Shown: piece after piece, positions 9,321 to 20,756 of the stretch
Position numbering within the stretch: the first letter of the stretch is position 1
How the letters are laid out: the number at the start of each line of letters is the position of its first letter
Source of the DNA: Helichrysum umbraculigerum
Lineage: Eukaryota > Streptophyta > Magnoliopsida > Asterales > Asteraceae
Direction: 5' to 3'
NCBI GenBank assembly: GCA_949592205.1
Contig: CATIUR010000006.1
Location: 63,422,001 to 63,486,000, forward strand
DNA length: 64,000 nucleotides
The notes under the pieces: generated by a model
Database searches by the model: none
Seen by the model: only the letters and a program-made list of their open reading frames with translations
Told to the model about the DNA's origin: nothing
Translations under genes and position numbers: made by a program

Positions 9321-11016
9321 TATAGAAAATCCCGATAAAATTTTATGAAGGGTTTAGTCACTGCATTATTTATACACATCATATAATCACTTTTTCTCTT
9401 TTTCTCTCTATACAGCTTTCACCCCCCTTCATAAAAATCCCTTCTCATATCTTCAAACAACCCTAAATCAAGCTTCATTCAAAATTTTTTTTTCTGAAAT
9501 AGCATTATACTTCAAAGTATTTAAACCTTCTGGGTTTATTATAAGATCAAGAAAAATTTTATGCAAAATTGCTCACGATTCGCCGAAAGAAGAAAACAAA
9601 TTGACAAATCCGACAAAAAAATCCCAAAACATATTAATTTATGTTCTAAAAATCAAGGTATGGTAGCTGTTTCAAGTGTACCTGCCATTAAAGTTGGAAG
9701 AATCAGTATGTAACACTTCTCACAAAGTGGTATGGTAGATGATGTAACAGGTAAATAGACACTTTATACTAGTTGAGATTTATTGTAAGAATTATCTTGA
9801 ACAAAACATCTTTACGTTTTTTGTTTTTTTTCTATTTTTTCACCACTTATGTTGAGAACTCTGGAGCATTTTCCATGGAAATGAAACAATTTATGTTGGA
9901 ACACTACTTCGTACTCCCAGCTGGTAAGACTATATTTTATATTATTGTTGTGGTATAAAATGTTGGAAATCTTAACTGCAAGTTACAGATTGTCTTGATA
10001 TCAAATAAACAGTTACATATGAAAAGGTGAGTGATGTATGGGGGCTGAATGTGAATACTGTAATGATTAGATATTTAAAATATATTTTTAAGACAAATAG
10101 AAGAATATAAATTGAGGTATGAGGGTGTACATGCAATTAGTAATGGCAACTAGTGGGCTTTTTTTTAATGTAAGTTAGGGTATTCTTTTTTCAAAATTAA
10201 ATGTGTTGATTTGAGTTATTAATTGCTAGCGATCGTCCTTGGTTTGGCAAATAATCCCATGATAGGAAAGGGTAATTAATAATATAATTTTCTTTATCAT
10301 CTAATAAAATCATTATTCATTGAGACTTATTATATAGGAGTACTTGTTTGTAATTTTGTTTTTCTTGTATATTTTTGAAATCCATGCTGAAAAAATTTGA
10401 TGAGGCTAAAGAAAAAGTTTATTTTTCTTATCTCTCGATGCTTCACAAAACTGAGTAATATCAAAAGGAATTTTCGGAAGTGGTTGAAAAGATAAAGAGA
10501 TCAAAAAGCAATCAGGGTAAGTGTTTCAATTTATTATCTATATTTATATGGTGTCTTTCTTTCACAACACTAGATTTAGTTTTGATCTAAAAAACTCTTT
10601 TTTGGTAGTTTGGTAAAAAAAATCAAATCATCTTACACAAACCAATGCAATTGCTTCTAACCATGCACTTTCAACTGTAGATGAACTAGTTATCATTGTT
10701 TGCTAATATTTGTACACAGTTAGATTAGATATCAATTTCTTACTTTTGTCTTTTTTTTTTCTACAACATTTTTGATTGCATTGGCTAGGGCATATACAAA
10801 CGAGTTAGTCGACTCTGGTAAAAAAAATTTTTTTTAACTTTGTTTTTTGTATCTGTTTTTCTTTTTCTATCGGTTTCGTCAGTTGAAACCGACGGCCAAC
10901 CGACAATAGCGTTGGGAGCCGTCTAAGTTGTTGTTAACTCAAGTCTCAGGTGTAAGAAGAAAAGCAAATAAGTCAATGCTATTGGATAACCAAAATGGTG
11001 ATAACTTGGTACTCAA

Positions 11017-12242
11017 AGAGAAATTAACTAGATGAATAACAACATTTTTTGAGCAAAAGGAAAAAGCATCATGTCTTGTAGAAAGGTGACAGAAAGTACT
11101 AAAGCCTACATTGTAGATATAAAAAAAGTTGGATAAGTTGTCACAAGACTCGTAACTCACAGCCAATGGAATAAGAGAATGAGGAAACGGATATGGAATA
11201 AAAAGAGAAATTATCTAGAGGAATAACAACATATTTTGAGCAAAAGGAAAAATTATCATGTCTTTTAGAAAGATGACAGAAAGTACTAAAGCCTACATTG
11301 TAGACATAACAAAAGTTAGATAAGTTGTCACAAGACTCGTAACTCACAACCAATGGAATAAGAGAATGAGGAAATGGATATGGAATAAAAAAAGAAATTA
11401 ACTAGATGAATAACAACATATTTTGAGCAAAAGGAAAAAGCATCATGTCTTGTAGAAAGATGACAGAAAGTACTAAAGCGTACATTCTAGACATAAAAAA
11501 AGTTGGATAAATTGTCACAAGACTCGTAACTCACAGCCAATGGAATAAGAGAATGAGGAAACGGATATGGAATACAAAGAGAAATTAACTAGATGAATAA
11601 CAACATATTTTGAGCAAAAGGAAAAAGCATCATGTCTTGTAGAAAGATGATAGAAAGTACTAAAGCCTACATTGTAGACATAAAAAAAAGTTAGATAAGT
11701 TGTCACAAGACTCGTAACTCACAGCCAATGGAATAAGAGAATGAGGAAACGGATATAGAATAAAAAGAGAAATTAACTAGATGAATAACAACATATTTTG
11801 AGCAAAAAGAAAAAACATCATGTATTGTAGAAAGATGACAGAAAGTACTAAAGCCTACATTGTAGACATAAAAAAGGTTGGATAAGTTGTCACAAGACTC
11901 GTAACTCACAGCCAATGGAATAAGAGAATGAGGAAACGGATACGGAATAAAAAGAGAAATTAACTAGATGAATAACAACATATTTTGAGCAAAAGGAAAA
12001 AGCATAATGTCTTGTAGAAAGATGACAGAAATTACTAAAGCCTACATTGTAGACATAAAAAAAAGTTGGATAAATTGTCACAAGACTCGTAACTCACAGC
12101 CCATGGAATAAGAGAATGAGGAAACGGATATGGAATAAAAAGAGAAATTAACTAGATGAATAACAACATATTTTGAGCAAAAGGAAAAAACATCATGTAT
12201 TGTAGAAAGATGACAGAAAGTACTAAAGCCTACATTGTAGAC
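11017..12242 (+). repeat. 187-bp tandem repeat array, left part
   Basis: Seven monomers in direct orientation. The landmark AACTAGATGAATAACAACAT (or one-base variants) starts at 11026, 11213, 11400, 11587, 11775, 11962 and 12150, so the period is 187-188 bp. Copies look more than 90% alike. The array is cut at 12242 by a Gypsy element and resumes at 28804. Open frames inside it repeat in different phases because 187 is not a multiple of three, so they are not genes. Confidence 0.95.
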
Positions 12243-13088
12243 TGTAACATCCTCTCCAGTGGCCTGGTATTTTTCTATTTATATTGAATATTTAAATTGT
12301 TTTAGAAATTAGTTGTTATAAATTGCTTTATTGTGAAACTTAGTGAAATATGACTTAGGATTTATTGTGGTTAATAAAAGGTTGCTTGGATTAATTTATT
12401 AAAGGTGACGGTATAATAAAATAAATTTCTCACATTCAGTAATTAAGTGCCAGACAATAGATTTAGGGCGGGTATAATTTATCCCAAAATGTTTGGTAGA
12501 TCAAAAAGGGCTGACCCCTTTTTCCTCCACTACTTTACCATTTTCTTTCTCATTTCATTTGAAGTAAAAAAAAAAAAACTTGAAACCTAACTAAATTCTA
12601 GTAAATTGAATTCACTCCTTTGATTCACCAAATAACTAGTGAAGATTTTACTAGTTGATTCCATCATCTTGTTGTTGCCATTTAACTCATCATCAAAGTG
12701 TAAGTATATCTCTTTCACCAATTTAGGGGTTACTAGATTAGATGATGAAATTGACTAATTGAGTTATTTTGTTAGTTATATGATGATCAATTGTGATATA
12801 TGATGCTATGAAATGATGATTGATTGATTATATAGAATTAATCCATGTTCTTGATCTATGTTTGAAGTTAGTTGAAGATTTAATGGGGTTTTATGACTTG
12901 GTGTGAATCTTGAATAATTTGATGTTATTGTTGTTAGTAGATGTTAAATGATCATAGGAAACATGTTTTGGTTAAGTTAGAAGCTTGTAAGATGAGTTTT
13001 CTGCATAGTTAGTTCGTATTTGATTTTGGTGGGTTTGAAATTCTGGGTTAAGCTATGAACGAGTTGGGCATCACCTGCAGGACATGGA

Positions 13089-13335
13089 AGCCGGCGGCTT
13101 ATATGCTTAGCCGGCGGCTATGTGGATTTTGCTCGGGAAGCCGGCGGCCAGAGGGCTTAGCCGGCGGTTAAATGCCTTTGGCCGGCTGGTCAAGGACCCT
13201 AGCCGGCGGGTAAAAATGGCTTTAAAACGCGAGATAGTTCTGTTAGCTCAAAAGTTAATTTACCCGGCGGGTTAGGTTAGGAAGCCGGCGGCTTGGTGGA
13301 TTTAGCCGGCGGCTGATAGGCCTAGCCGGCGGCTA
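13089..13335 (+). promoter_or_regulatory. Phased array of ten GCCGGCGG motifs in 5' LTR
   Basis: Motif starts are 13090, 13110, 13140, 13160, 13181, 13202, 13263, 13284, 13305 and 13325. Spacings are 20, 30, 20, 21, 21, 61, 21, 21 and 20 bp. Five copies read GCCGGCGGCT, whose reverse complement contains AGCCGCC, the GCC box bound by AP2/ERF factors. Surrounding sequence between copies is not conserved. The same array is in the 3' LTR at about 27554-27800. Confidence 0.85.
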
Positions 13336-13365
13336 AAGTGTCTAGTTTCACTTTTCGTATTTATT

Positions 13366-13374
13366 TGCTATAAA
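13366..13374 (+). promoter_or_regulatory. TATA-like box at deletion junction
   Basis: GCTATAAAG lies about 40 bp after the motif array in the 5' LTR. The 3' LTR has GCTATAACG here, followed by 91 further bases, so the TATAAAG match exists only because of the deletion. Whether it is used as a promoter is unknown. Confidence 0.35.
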
Positions 13375-14249
13375 GCGATTAATTGATATGAGTTATATGT
13401 AGATGATTTCAATTACTAACTTGTTTATGATGTTGATCCTCAGATCCTCTAAAAGACAAAGTAGCACCTGGAATCTGAGTTGGTAAAGACGAAGGTATCG
13501 GTGAGTGGATTCGGAACTCACCATTAAACTTAGTTGTAATCATTGGATTACAACTAATAAGTGTGGATATATTGTGGTTGCTTATTCAATATACCTTGTT
13601 GATTATTACTCAATGTGCAATGTGTGGCCTTCGGGCAGTAGTTGTTAATGAGGTCAACGAGTTGTTGAATGGTTGGTTGGGCTAGTTGGTTATCGTGTGA
13701 ATGATACAGGGATTTACTTCATTTGTTGTGTGTATTGAACTGTATCTGAGTAGGATAACCACTAGCTATCGGTCTCGTCCGTTATGGCCATACGGATAGG
13801 TTGGATAAGTGTTCTTGGGGAGCCACCCGGGTTATTGGTTATCCCCAGAGCCGCCGATCCTCATTATTGTATTGTTTGCTGTAATTTGGTGATTATGCTA
13901 AGTTGAATGTTGTGTGATGAACTCACTCACTTAGCTATGTGCTAATCCCTCCTCTCTACTTCCTGCAGATTATATTTTGGTTAGATGGGTAGCAGGAAGT
14001 TGATGCTCTAGGAGCTGGGAATGTCTTGACAAGCATGCTACTCTGATAATGTTTTGTACTAAACAAGTGGGTTTTATATGATGCCCCAATTAAGATGTGA
14101 TTAAATAGTTTTTGAACCAGTATGACTTAAGCTATGAACTGTTTATGTACTTTAATCAGGGTGCAGTAAAACTAATGATGTGTTTTAAATTTCTACGCTT
14201 CCGGGTTATTAATATTATATTGGCTTATGAAATGAGGGGCGTTATAAGT

Positions 14250-14261
14250 TGGTATCAGCGC
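14250..14261 (+). other. Primer-binding site of Gypsy element
   Basis: TGGTATCAGCGC lies three bases after the 5' LTR. It matches the initiator methionine tRNA 3' end with one mismatch. Confidence 0.75.
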
Positions 14262-14560
14262 ATGGTTTTGGGTTAATTGAACATTGTAGAGTGTTCAATC
14301 CCAAAACTGGAGCGTGATATGTCAAACATTCCTAGGTATGGGATCTAGCATTGGTTTTGAATTGTTAGTAGATAAGTACTAACGATTAACAAGTTTTAAG
14401 TGTTTTGTTGATTTCAGAGATGGCAGATGAAGAACAACCGACCACCAACCCTAATAATGCCTCTCGGTACGTTGCTCCTCCTTTTGAATCTCATCCGGGA
14501 CAATATAATCAGGAAGGTACCTCTAATCCAACGGGTGAGGAATCTAACAGGGATGAGTAT

Positions 14561-16072
14561 TGATGTGTAAAAACCGATTTATAAAAATTAAGAAAAGTAT
14601 CTAAGTATGGACTATTACACAACTAGGCAAGTGTACCTAATCGAGTAGTAGTATAGCAAAGATAAATTTCCAGGTATCGTCCACAAGAACAGTTTATATG
14701 TATTTTGAAGTTATTTCCAATTAATAGTTAACTAAATAGAAAGCGAGTAAAATTGGGAGTTTATGCCTCTTAACGACAGACAGTCGAATGGTTTTAATTA
14801 AAAGTAAAGACTTAAACTAAGTAAAGCAAATAAAGATAGATTTATCTCAGATTATAAAAGCATGTTCATCTAGACTTTTTACCTCTAGTGTTGGACAAGT
14901 TTAATTAAGAACTAGATTGAAACCTAACATATGTGAATTAACCAATTGGATTACTTGCTCTCACAATGCAATCACTTAATTAAGATTACGAAATGCAAGT
15001 CTCCTTGACACCTTAGACCTCTCAATTATAATCAATTAATCCAACTAAAATGATGACTTAATCGTGTGATATTACTCTCGTAAAAACCAACAATCATACA
15101 AGACCTCTCTTAGTATGATCCACCCATATTACAATTATTTTAATCCAAATCAACTCTTTTATTGTCTCCAATCAAAAGCACAAGATTAATAATCAAGTAA
15201 ACACAACGTTAAATGCAAGAGTTCTCACTCATTGAAACAAACGCAATATCAATTGATTGAACTAAATAAATCGCAATACAAATCGTTCGATGATTAAGCA
15301 TCAAGTTATCATACGATTAAGAATCAATCATAAAAGCATGTCCAACATCTAGAGTTATTAATCTAGATGAACAATAAGAGTTTAGCCCATGATTATGGAC
15401 TCAAACGCAGAAACAATAATAATCAATGAAGAATTCATAGTCATAAGAACAAGAATTAACCGATGAAAACTAATGTTGTTGGATGTTTGATGATTAACTC
15501 TAGCTTCCCCAATGATTAGGATGATGATTAGTAGCTTAGGATCTCTCCAAAAGCTGCTGGAAATCGCCCAAAACCGTCCAAGAATGAAGCCTCCCCGAAA
15601 CTAGGGTTAAAAAGTCGAATTTATACTCATCAGGTCGGCGCACGACATGGCCATGGCGTTTTGGAGGACATGGCCGTGGCCTCTCTCAGGTTGTAACAAT
15701 GATCAGGTAAGCAGCAACATGGCCATGGCCTCTACAAGGACATGGTCGTGTCCAACATCAGAATGCTATTATCAATCAGGTACGTACATCATGGCCATGA
15801 CCCATCTGAAGACATGGCCGTGGCCTTAATCAGGAACCAATATACAATCAGGTACTAGGGACATGGGCATGGCCATTGTATGACATTGGCATGGCCTCAC
15901 TACTTTTGCTCGGTTTCACATATTCTTCCACTCTTTACACCATTTCTTCCATATGAACACCTGAAATCAATTTCTAACTAGATAAGTATCAAAAGTTCAC
16001 GGAATCAAATGTAATGATACACAATTAGGATCGATATCGCATATAAAAATATGTATAATTTATGCGATATCA
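14561..16072 (-). repeat. 3' LTR of nested element
   Basis: 1512 bp. Same content as the 20757-22268 copy, including the CATGGCC array at 15646-15896 and a TATA-like box at 15618-15625 on the minus strand. Confidence 0.95.
15646..15896. promoter_or_regulatory. Four doublets of CATGGCCATGGCC, 72-bp period (3' LTR)
   Basis: Motif starts are 15646, 15669, 15718, 15741, 15790, 15813, 15862 and 15884. Spacings alternate 23 and 49 bp, giving four 72-bp units. The second member of a doublet tends to read CATGGCCGTGGCC. Sequence between doublets is diverged apart from ATCAGG blocks. The minus-strand TATAAATT at 15618-15625 lies about 20 bp downstream of the array in element orientation. Confidence 0.9.
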
Positions 16073-16084
16073 AATTCCCCCACA
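16073..16084 (-). other. Polypurine tract of nested element
   Basis: Minus-strand TGTGGGGGAATT lies directly against the 3' LTR. Confidence 0.75.
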
Positions 16085-18091
16085 CTAGAACTTTGCTTGT
16101 CCTCAAGCAAACTATAATTTGACAATACCAAAACAACTCCCCTTGCAATTCAAAACAGTGGCCAAGTTTTACAAAAGCAATACCAACAGCAATCACCCAA
16201 GTAATCACGTTAGTATTAAGTATATAATTATTAGAAAACTTGAGATGATATAAATGTCAAGCCCGAATGCACGACCTAGCACCTCACCAAAGGATAAGTG
16301 TTTAAATCACACAACTCTCAACCTATTCTACAAGGTATCAAATATCAATGATAATAACACTCAATAAAGCCAAGTCGTGATGCAATAGTTACCATAGGCT
16401 TGCAAGAGGATCAAATCTCCACCGTCTTGGTGTGAGCACCAAGTGAAGAATCAGAAGAGGCATTTCAATATGTGATGTAATCGTACAGGTGTGGATGGAA
16501 TGGGTATGTTAGACTCAATAAATTGGTGTAAAGTGGTAGTCAAGATCCGCTAAAAATGTTGATGAAATGTTACCTAGAAAGTTTATGATGTGACCAAAAA
16601 TAAGCTTAGGATTCTTATATGTTATCTCATTCAAATTCCAACATACTATCACAAGTAACAATCCAATGCAACAATCTCAACAGACAAATATTTCATTAGC
16701 AACATTCATTGTAATCTATGACTTTCTATGAAACCCGTGTAGCGAACTTTCGGACCAACCATCCCAGACCGGAGAAAGACCTTAGGTGATTAGGTGACAA
16801 GCACCCCTTGGGAACTACTTGTTCGAGTTTCAAAGGCCATTTAGTTGATTACACAATTTACTTTAACTTTAAATTCCATAACCTTTAACTATTCAACCTT
16901 AAGCATTAACATTTTAACTTTAACACTTTATATTAAGCACAATTAACTTATGGAATATAACATATTTAAGAATCCTTTTTAAAAGTTTTTTTCTTTAAAG
17001 TCACATTTTTAAAAAATCAGTTCAAAATTCTAACTCGGAAACATTAATGAAAATATGGTTCGGGAATTGACTACACAAAAATAAGGCTAGTATTATGATG
17101 GAATGAATGTGGAAGTGTCTACGGGTTTCTAGCACTAAAAATGAGTGCTACGACCTGGGTGGACTGGATATAAATGGTTTAAAAGAAAAATAATCCCTAA
17201 ATAATTAAGATTCCTTGGCCGATTATTGAAATTAGTATCGATCAAATTAGATCAATACGGTCCCGATAATTGGTTAGAAGATCAAAATTATTAGGCTTCA
17301 GCAATCCTAAGAAATACCTCCTCATCATACTCCTTCACCTATATCACAAATGTGATCTCACAGCGGTCTCGAAATGTATCACTAGGGCAAGTTCTAGAAC
17401 AAATTACAAACACCGGCACACTCATAGCAATACGAATCATAAACACTAAAGATAAGTGTTTTCAAGTAAGGCTAAAAAATCTCACATATTTAGTAGTGGG
17501 GCTATAAGTATGCTAGTCATGCAATTCACCCAATGAGGTTGCTCTTTGTGACACATCTCCTAATTAAAATAGTTAAGCAAAGGGAGTGGAGATTAAGCTA
17601 GATAAGCCATCCGAATGAGTAGGAACACCTACTGTCGAGGATTGATGTTAGACTAATCTACTTACAAGTTACTTTTATTCTAATAGAATTAATCCTAAAC
17701 ATGTGAAGTAAACTATCTCCTAAGGACAAGATTGATGAACAAAGTTCAACTGAAACACAACCCCCCCACACTTGAGTTATGCATTGCCCTCAATGCATTC
17801 AGAACAGATTATAATCCAAAATAAAAATGTGTGGAAGTAAAAGGGAGCGAGTACTTCCCCCGGGGTGCGTGGGAAGATCATAAGATGGAGAGGAAATCCT
17901 TGCTGTGGAGGCTAATCGCCGACATATGCACATTTTCCACTCCATTACTCCTGCCAACCAACAAAAAACAAAAACAAAGAAAAGAAAATATATATATATT
18001 TTTTATTATTTTTTTTTCGAACTTACTATACAATTACACATGCTTATTTATTAAAGAGTCATAAGCTTGACTCGACCCCAAATATTGCTAT
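16085..18091 (-). other. Non-coding internal region of nested element
   Basis: About 2 kb between the gag-protease stop and the polypurine tract. No reverse transcriptase, integrase or envelope-like ORF is visible on either strand. The cytosine run on the plus strand near 17761 (CCCCCCCACACTTGAG) resembles the polypurine region at 16077 in reverse and may be a second or older polypurine tract. Confidence 0.6.
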
Positions 18092-20581
18092 TTAGTGGGG
18101 TTTAAGCTCCCCCACACTTGTTCCAACGTGAGGATCATGAGCAGAACAAGTACCACGAACTAGTGAAGTCAACCAGTCATTCGTATCTCGTGTGGTGTTG
18201 ACAATCTCGAGAAGCTTTCCTTTCTCTTTCTTCGAAAGCTTTGAAACAATACGAGTACCACAAAAAGTATCACCTTTTAACGCGGCTTGATGCACCCTAT
18301 TGTATATCTTTCTCACCGATTTTTCAATGACCTTATCAGCAATCTTCTTCACCTCATTCTTCAACTTGCAAGTTACACTTTTATCTTCCATACCCTTCTC
18401 ATGAACCTCATGACCAACTGGCAATTTCCCTTGACTATCAATACAAACTGAATTGACAATTTCAGGTGTAGGTGATACAACCGGCTTGTTATAAAAAATC
18501 ACCTCTGAATCATCAACTCTAAGGGTCAATTTACCACCCTTCACATCAACAAGTGCACTAGCGGTAGCAAGAAATGGTCTACCCAAAATGAGCGGGATTT
18601 TCGGGTCTTCCTCCATGTCAACTATAACAAAATCATCTGGAAAGAGGAAATGCTCAACCTTAACAAGAACATTTTTCACGATGCCTTTAGGATAAGTTAA
18701 TGACCTATCGGCTAATCGTATACTCATGTTTGTACTTTTCGGCTCACCTAGGTTGAGTCTAGCATACATCGAGTAAGGCATGATGTTTATGCTAGCCCCT
18801 AGATCGGCTAAAGCATTGCTCACGGGTAAACTACCTAATTGGCAGGGAATAAGAAAACTTCCTGGATCCTTCATCTTCGGAGGTAGTTTACCTGTCATAA
18901 CCGCCGAACAATCACCTTCCATGGTCACAACTGTCAACTCATCCAACTTCTTCTTATTCTTTAGGAGCTCTTTCAGGAAACCCACATACTTCGGCATATG
19001 AGAAATAGCTTCAACAAATGGTATGTTGATATGAATAGATCTTAGAAAATCAAGAAACTTACCATTTTTCTCCCGAACTCGGTCTCGAAGTAATACATTA
19101 GGATATGGTACCTTGGGTTTATACTCCTTCACAACAGGTTTGGTTCGAATGATAGGTTGTGGTGTTGGGGTTTGTTCTTTATCACTTTCATCCTCCATTC
19201 TCTCTTCCTCTGCAAATGTATAAATGGCATTTACGTGCTCATTCCGGGGGTTCACTTTAGTATCACTCGGTAAGGTACCCGGTTGCCTTTCAGCTAACAT
19301 CCGTGAGATGTCACTAACTTGCTGCTCTAAATTCTGAATAGAAGCTTGTTGATTTTTGAAAGATTGAGCAGTTATCGCATTTGTTTGACTTTGAGATGTG
19401 ACAAACTTATTAATGAGATCTTCCAAGTTTGAATTCTTAACCTCTGTTTGCGGTTGTGGTTGTTGGTAATATCCAGGACCCGATTGTTGATAGGATGAAT
19501 TGTAATTTCCGTTGAAGTTGTTTCGATCCCTCTGATAGTTATTTGGTCTCTGATTCATGAATGAGACATTCTCCAACTGATCCATTGGTCTATCCGCATC
19601 GCAGTCCTTAGTCAAGTGCATACCACCACAAGTCTCACAACCGACCTTGATGGCATGAATATCCTTGGTCATCTTTTCCATTTGCCTTCCGAATGTTGCC
19701 ATCTGAGCAGTTAAGGCAGCAATACTATCATTGGTTTCAACACTTGCCACTCTGGATGATCTAGATTTTTCCTTCTTTTGATGCCACTCATGAGTGTGAG
19801 CAGCTAACTCGGAGATAACAGTGTGAGCTTGAGCAGCTGTCTTCTTCATTATAGAACCCCCTGCTGCAGTATCTATTGCCTTTCTTGTATCAATATCAGC
19901 TCCCTTGTAAAATATCTGAACCTGCTGAAAGACATTTAATCCATGTTGAGGACACATTCGGAGCATCTTCCCAAACCTAGTCCAAGCTTCATATAAGGTT
20001 TCCATGGGTTTATGTTCGAATTGAGAAATCTCTCCCTGTAACTCGGCTGCTTTTGAAGCAGGGAAGAATCTCTGAAGAAACCTGTCAACCATTATTTCCC
20101 AGGTGGTGATGTCTCCTTCAGGCAAGGAATCCAACCAATCCTTAGCCTCTCCCGTGAGAGTCCAAGGAAACACCCTGAGGTACACAACTTCATTTTCAAC
20201 AGCTCGCAATTTAAAAAGAGTGCAAATCTCCAAAAATTTCCTCATATGCTCGTTTGGGTCTTCCTTTTCAGCTCCGCTGAACTGGCATTGATTGTTGATC
20301 ATGTGCAAAAATTGCCCCTTAATCTCAAAGTCATCGGTAATCGTGGGCTGAGTGATAGATGAACCCTGACCATCCCGAGTGGCCTTCATCCGAGCTTCCA
20401 TTGTTTGGTTATCCATTGTGGGCTTTGGTGTTTCTTCCCGTTTTGTGGTTGGTTCCAATAGAAAACTGGTAGCTGAAATATCAATCCGTGCGAGTCTCCT
20501 AAATTCTCTTTCCGGGTCAAAAAATGGCTCAAAAAGTGGTGATTTAGAAGAACGGGTCATACACCACCTGTGATCTATCAA
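18092..20581 (-). CDS. Athila-type Gag-protease polyprotein, 829 aa
   Basis: Open without interruption. It may start at the second methionine (MTRSSKSPLFEPFFDPER), the usual Athila opening, eight residues in. Residues about 90-270 form the retrotransposon gag domain (EDPNEHMRKFLEIC, then LRVFPWTLTGEAKDWLDSLP and FLQRFFP). One CX2CX3HX4C knuckle lies near residues 316-328 (CETCGGMHLTKDC). The aspartic protease segment lies around residues 575-680, with ALADLGASINIMPYS where DLGA corresponds to the catalytic DT/SGA, and LILGRPFLAT. After that about 140 residues follow with a basic tail. No reverse transcriptase follows. Intactness plus identical LTRs suggests that Gag and protease may still be made. 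Confidence 0.88.
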   Translation of the reverse strand: MIDHRWCMTRSSKSPLFEPFFDPEREFRRLARIDISATSFLLEPTTKREETPKPTMDNQTMEARMKATRDGQGSSITQPTITDDFEIKGQFLHMINNQCQFSGAEKEDPNEHMRKFLEICTLFKLRAVENEVVYLRVFPWTLTGEAKDWLDSLPEGDITTWEIMVDRFLQRFFPASKAAELQGEISQFEHKPMETLYEAWTRFGKMLRMCPQHGLNVFQQVQIFYKGADIDTRKAIDTAAGGSIMKKTAAQAHTVISELAAHTHEWHQKKEKSRSSRVASVETNDSIAALTAQMATFGRQMEKMTKDIHAIKVGCETCGGMHLTKDCDADRPMDQLENVSFMNQRPNNYQRDRNNFNGNYNSSYQQSGPGYYQQPQPQTEVKNSNLEDLINKFVTSQSQTNAITAQSFKNQQASIQNLEQQVSDISRMLAERQPGTLPSDTKVNPRNEHVNAIYTFAEEERMEDESDKEQTPTPQPIIRTKPVVKEYKPKVPYPNVLLRDRVREKNGKFLDFLRSIHINIPFVEAISHMPKYVGFLKELLKNKKKLDELTVVTMEGDCSAVMTGKLPPKMKDPGSFLIPCQLGSLPVSNALADLGASINIMPYSMYARLNLGEPKSTNMSIRLADRSLTYPKGIVKNVLVKVEHFLFPDDFVIVDMEEDPKIPLILGRPFLATASALVDVKGGKLTLRVDDSEVIFYNKPVVSPTPEIVNSVCIDSQGKLPVGHEVHEKGMEDKSVTCKLKNEVKKIADKVIEKSVRKIYNRVHQAALKGDTFCGTRIVSKLSKKEKGKLLEIVNTTRDTNDWLTSLVRGTCSAHDPHVGTSVGELKPH

Positions 20582-20732
20582 AACAAAACCAACAACTGGT
20601 TAAAAGTACCGATACTATAAAATTGAGACAAAAATAAAAATAAAAATAGAGCAAGTAACTTTCAAGGGAATGAATTCCAATGAAAGGATCAATTAACTAG
20701 AAACTAAAAACAAATTCAAAATGACACAACTG

Positions 20733-20750
20733 TCCCCGGCAGCGGCGCCA
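20733..20750 (-). other. Primer-binding site, tRNA-Asp type
   Basis: Minus-strand TGGCGCCGCTGCCGGGGA matches the 3' end of tRNA-Asp with one mismatch (expected GCCGTTGCC). It lies six bases from the 5' LTR. This choice of primer is typical of Athila. Confidence 0.85.
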
Positions 20751-20756
20751 AAAACT

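Larger units (their letters stand above)
8517..11016. other. Intergenic with small repeats
   Basis: No convincing gene. A minus-oriented copy of a dispersed ~150-bp repeat lies near 8725-8815. A 67-bp tandem duplication lies at about 9194-9320. A possible exon remnant at about 10383-10516 (MLKKFDEAKEKVYFSYLSM, then a stop, then KEFSEVVEKIKR, followed by GTAAG) is not assignable to a family. Poly-T and poly-A tracts are frequent. Confidence 0.5.
12243..14246 (+). repeat. 5' LTR of Gypsy element
   Basis: 2004 bp, TGTAACATCC...GCGTTATA. It carries the GCCGGCGG motif array and, compared with the 3' LTR, lacks 92 bp after position 13370. Confidence 0.95.

Noticed and set aside
10939..12081. Repeated ORFs of about 63-75 codons with near-identical sequence on the minus strand
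   Set aside because: They are the same satellite monomer read in shifting frames (period 187, not a multiple of three). No start context or domain.
11017..12242. Regular direct repeats that might suggest a CRISPR array
   Set aside because: Whole 187-bp monomers are repeated, with no unique spacers, and the DNA is plant nuclear.
15647..15829. ORF with repeated TWPWP residues in the nested LTR (also at 21843-22025)
   Set aside because: It arises from the CATGGCC motif array in the LTR. The promoter explanation is simpler.
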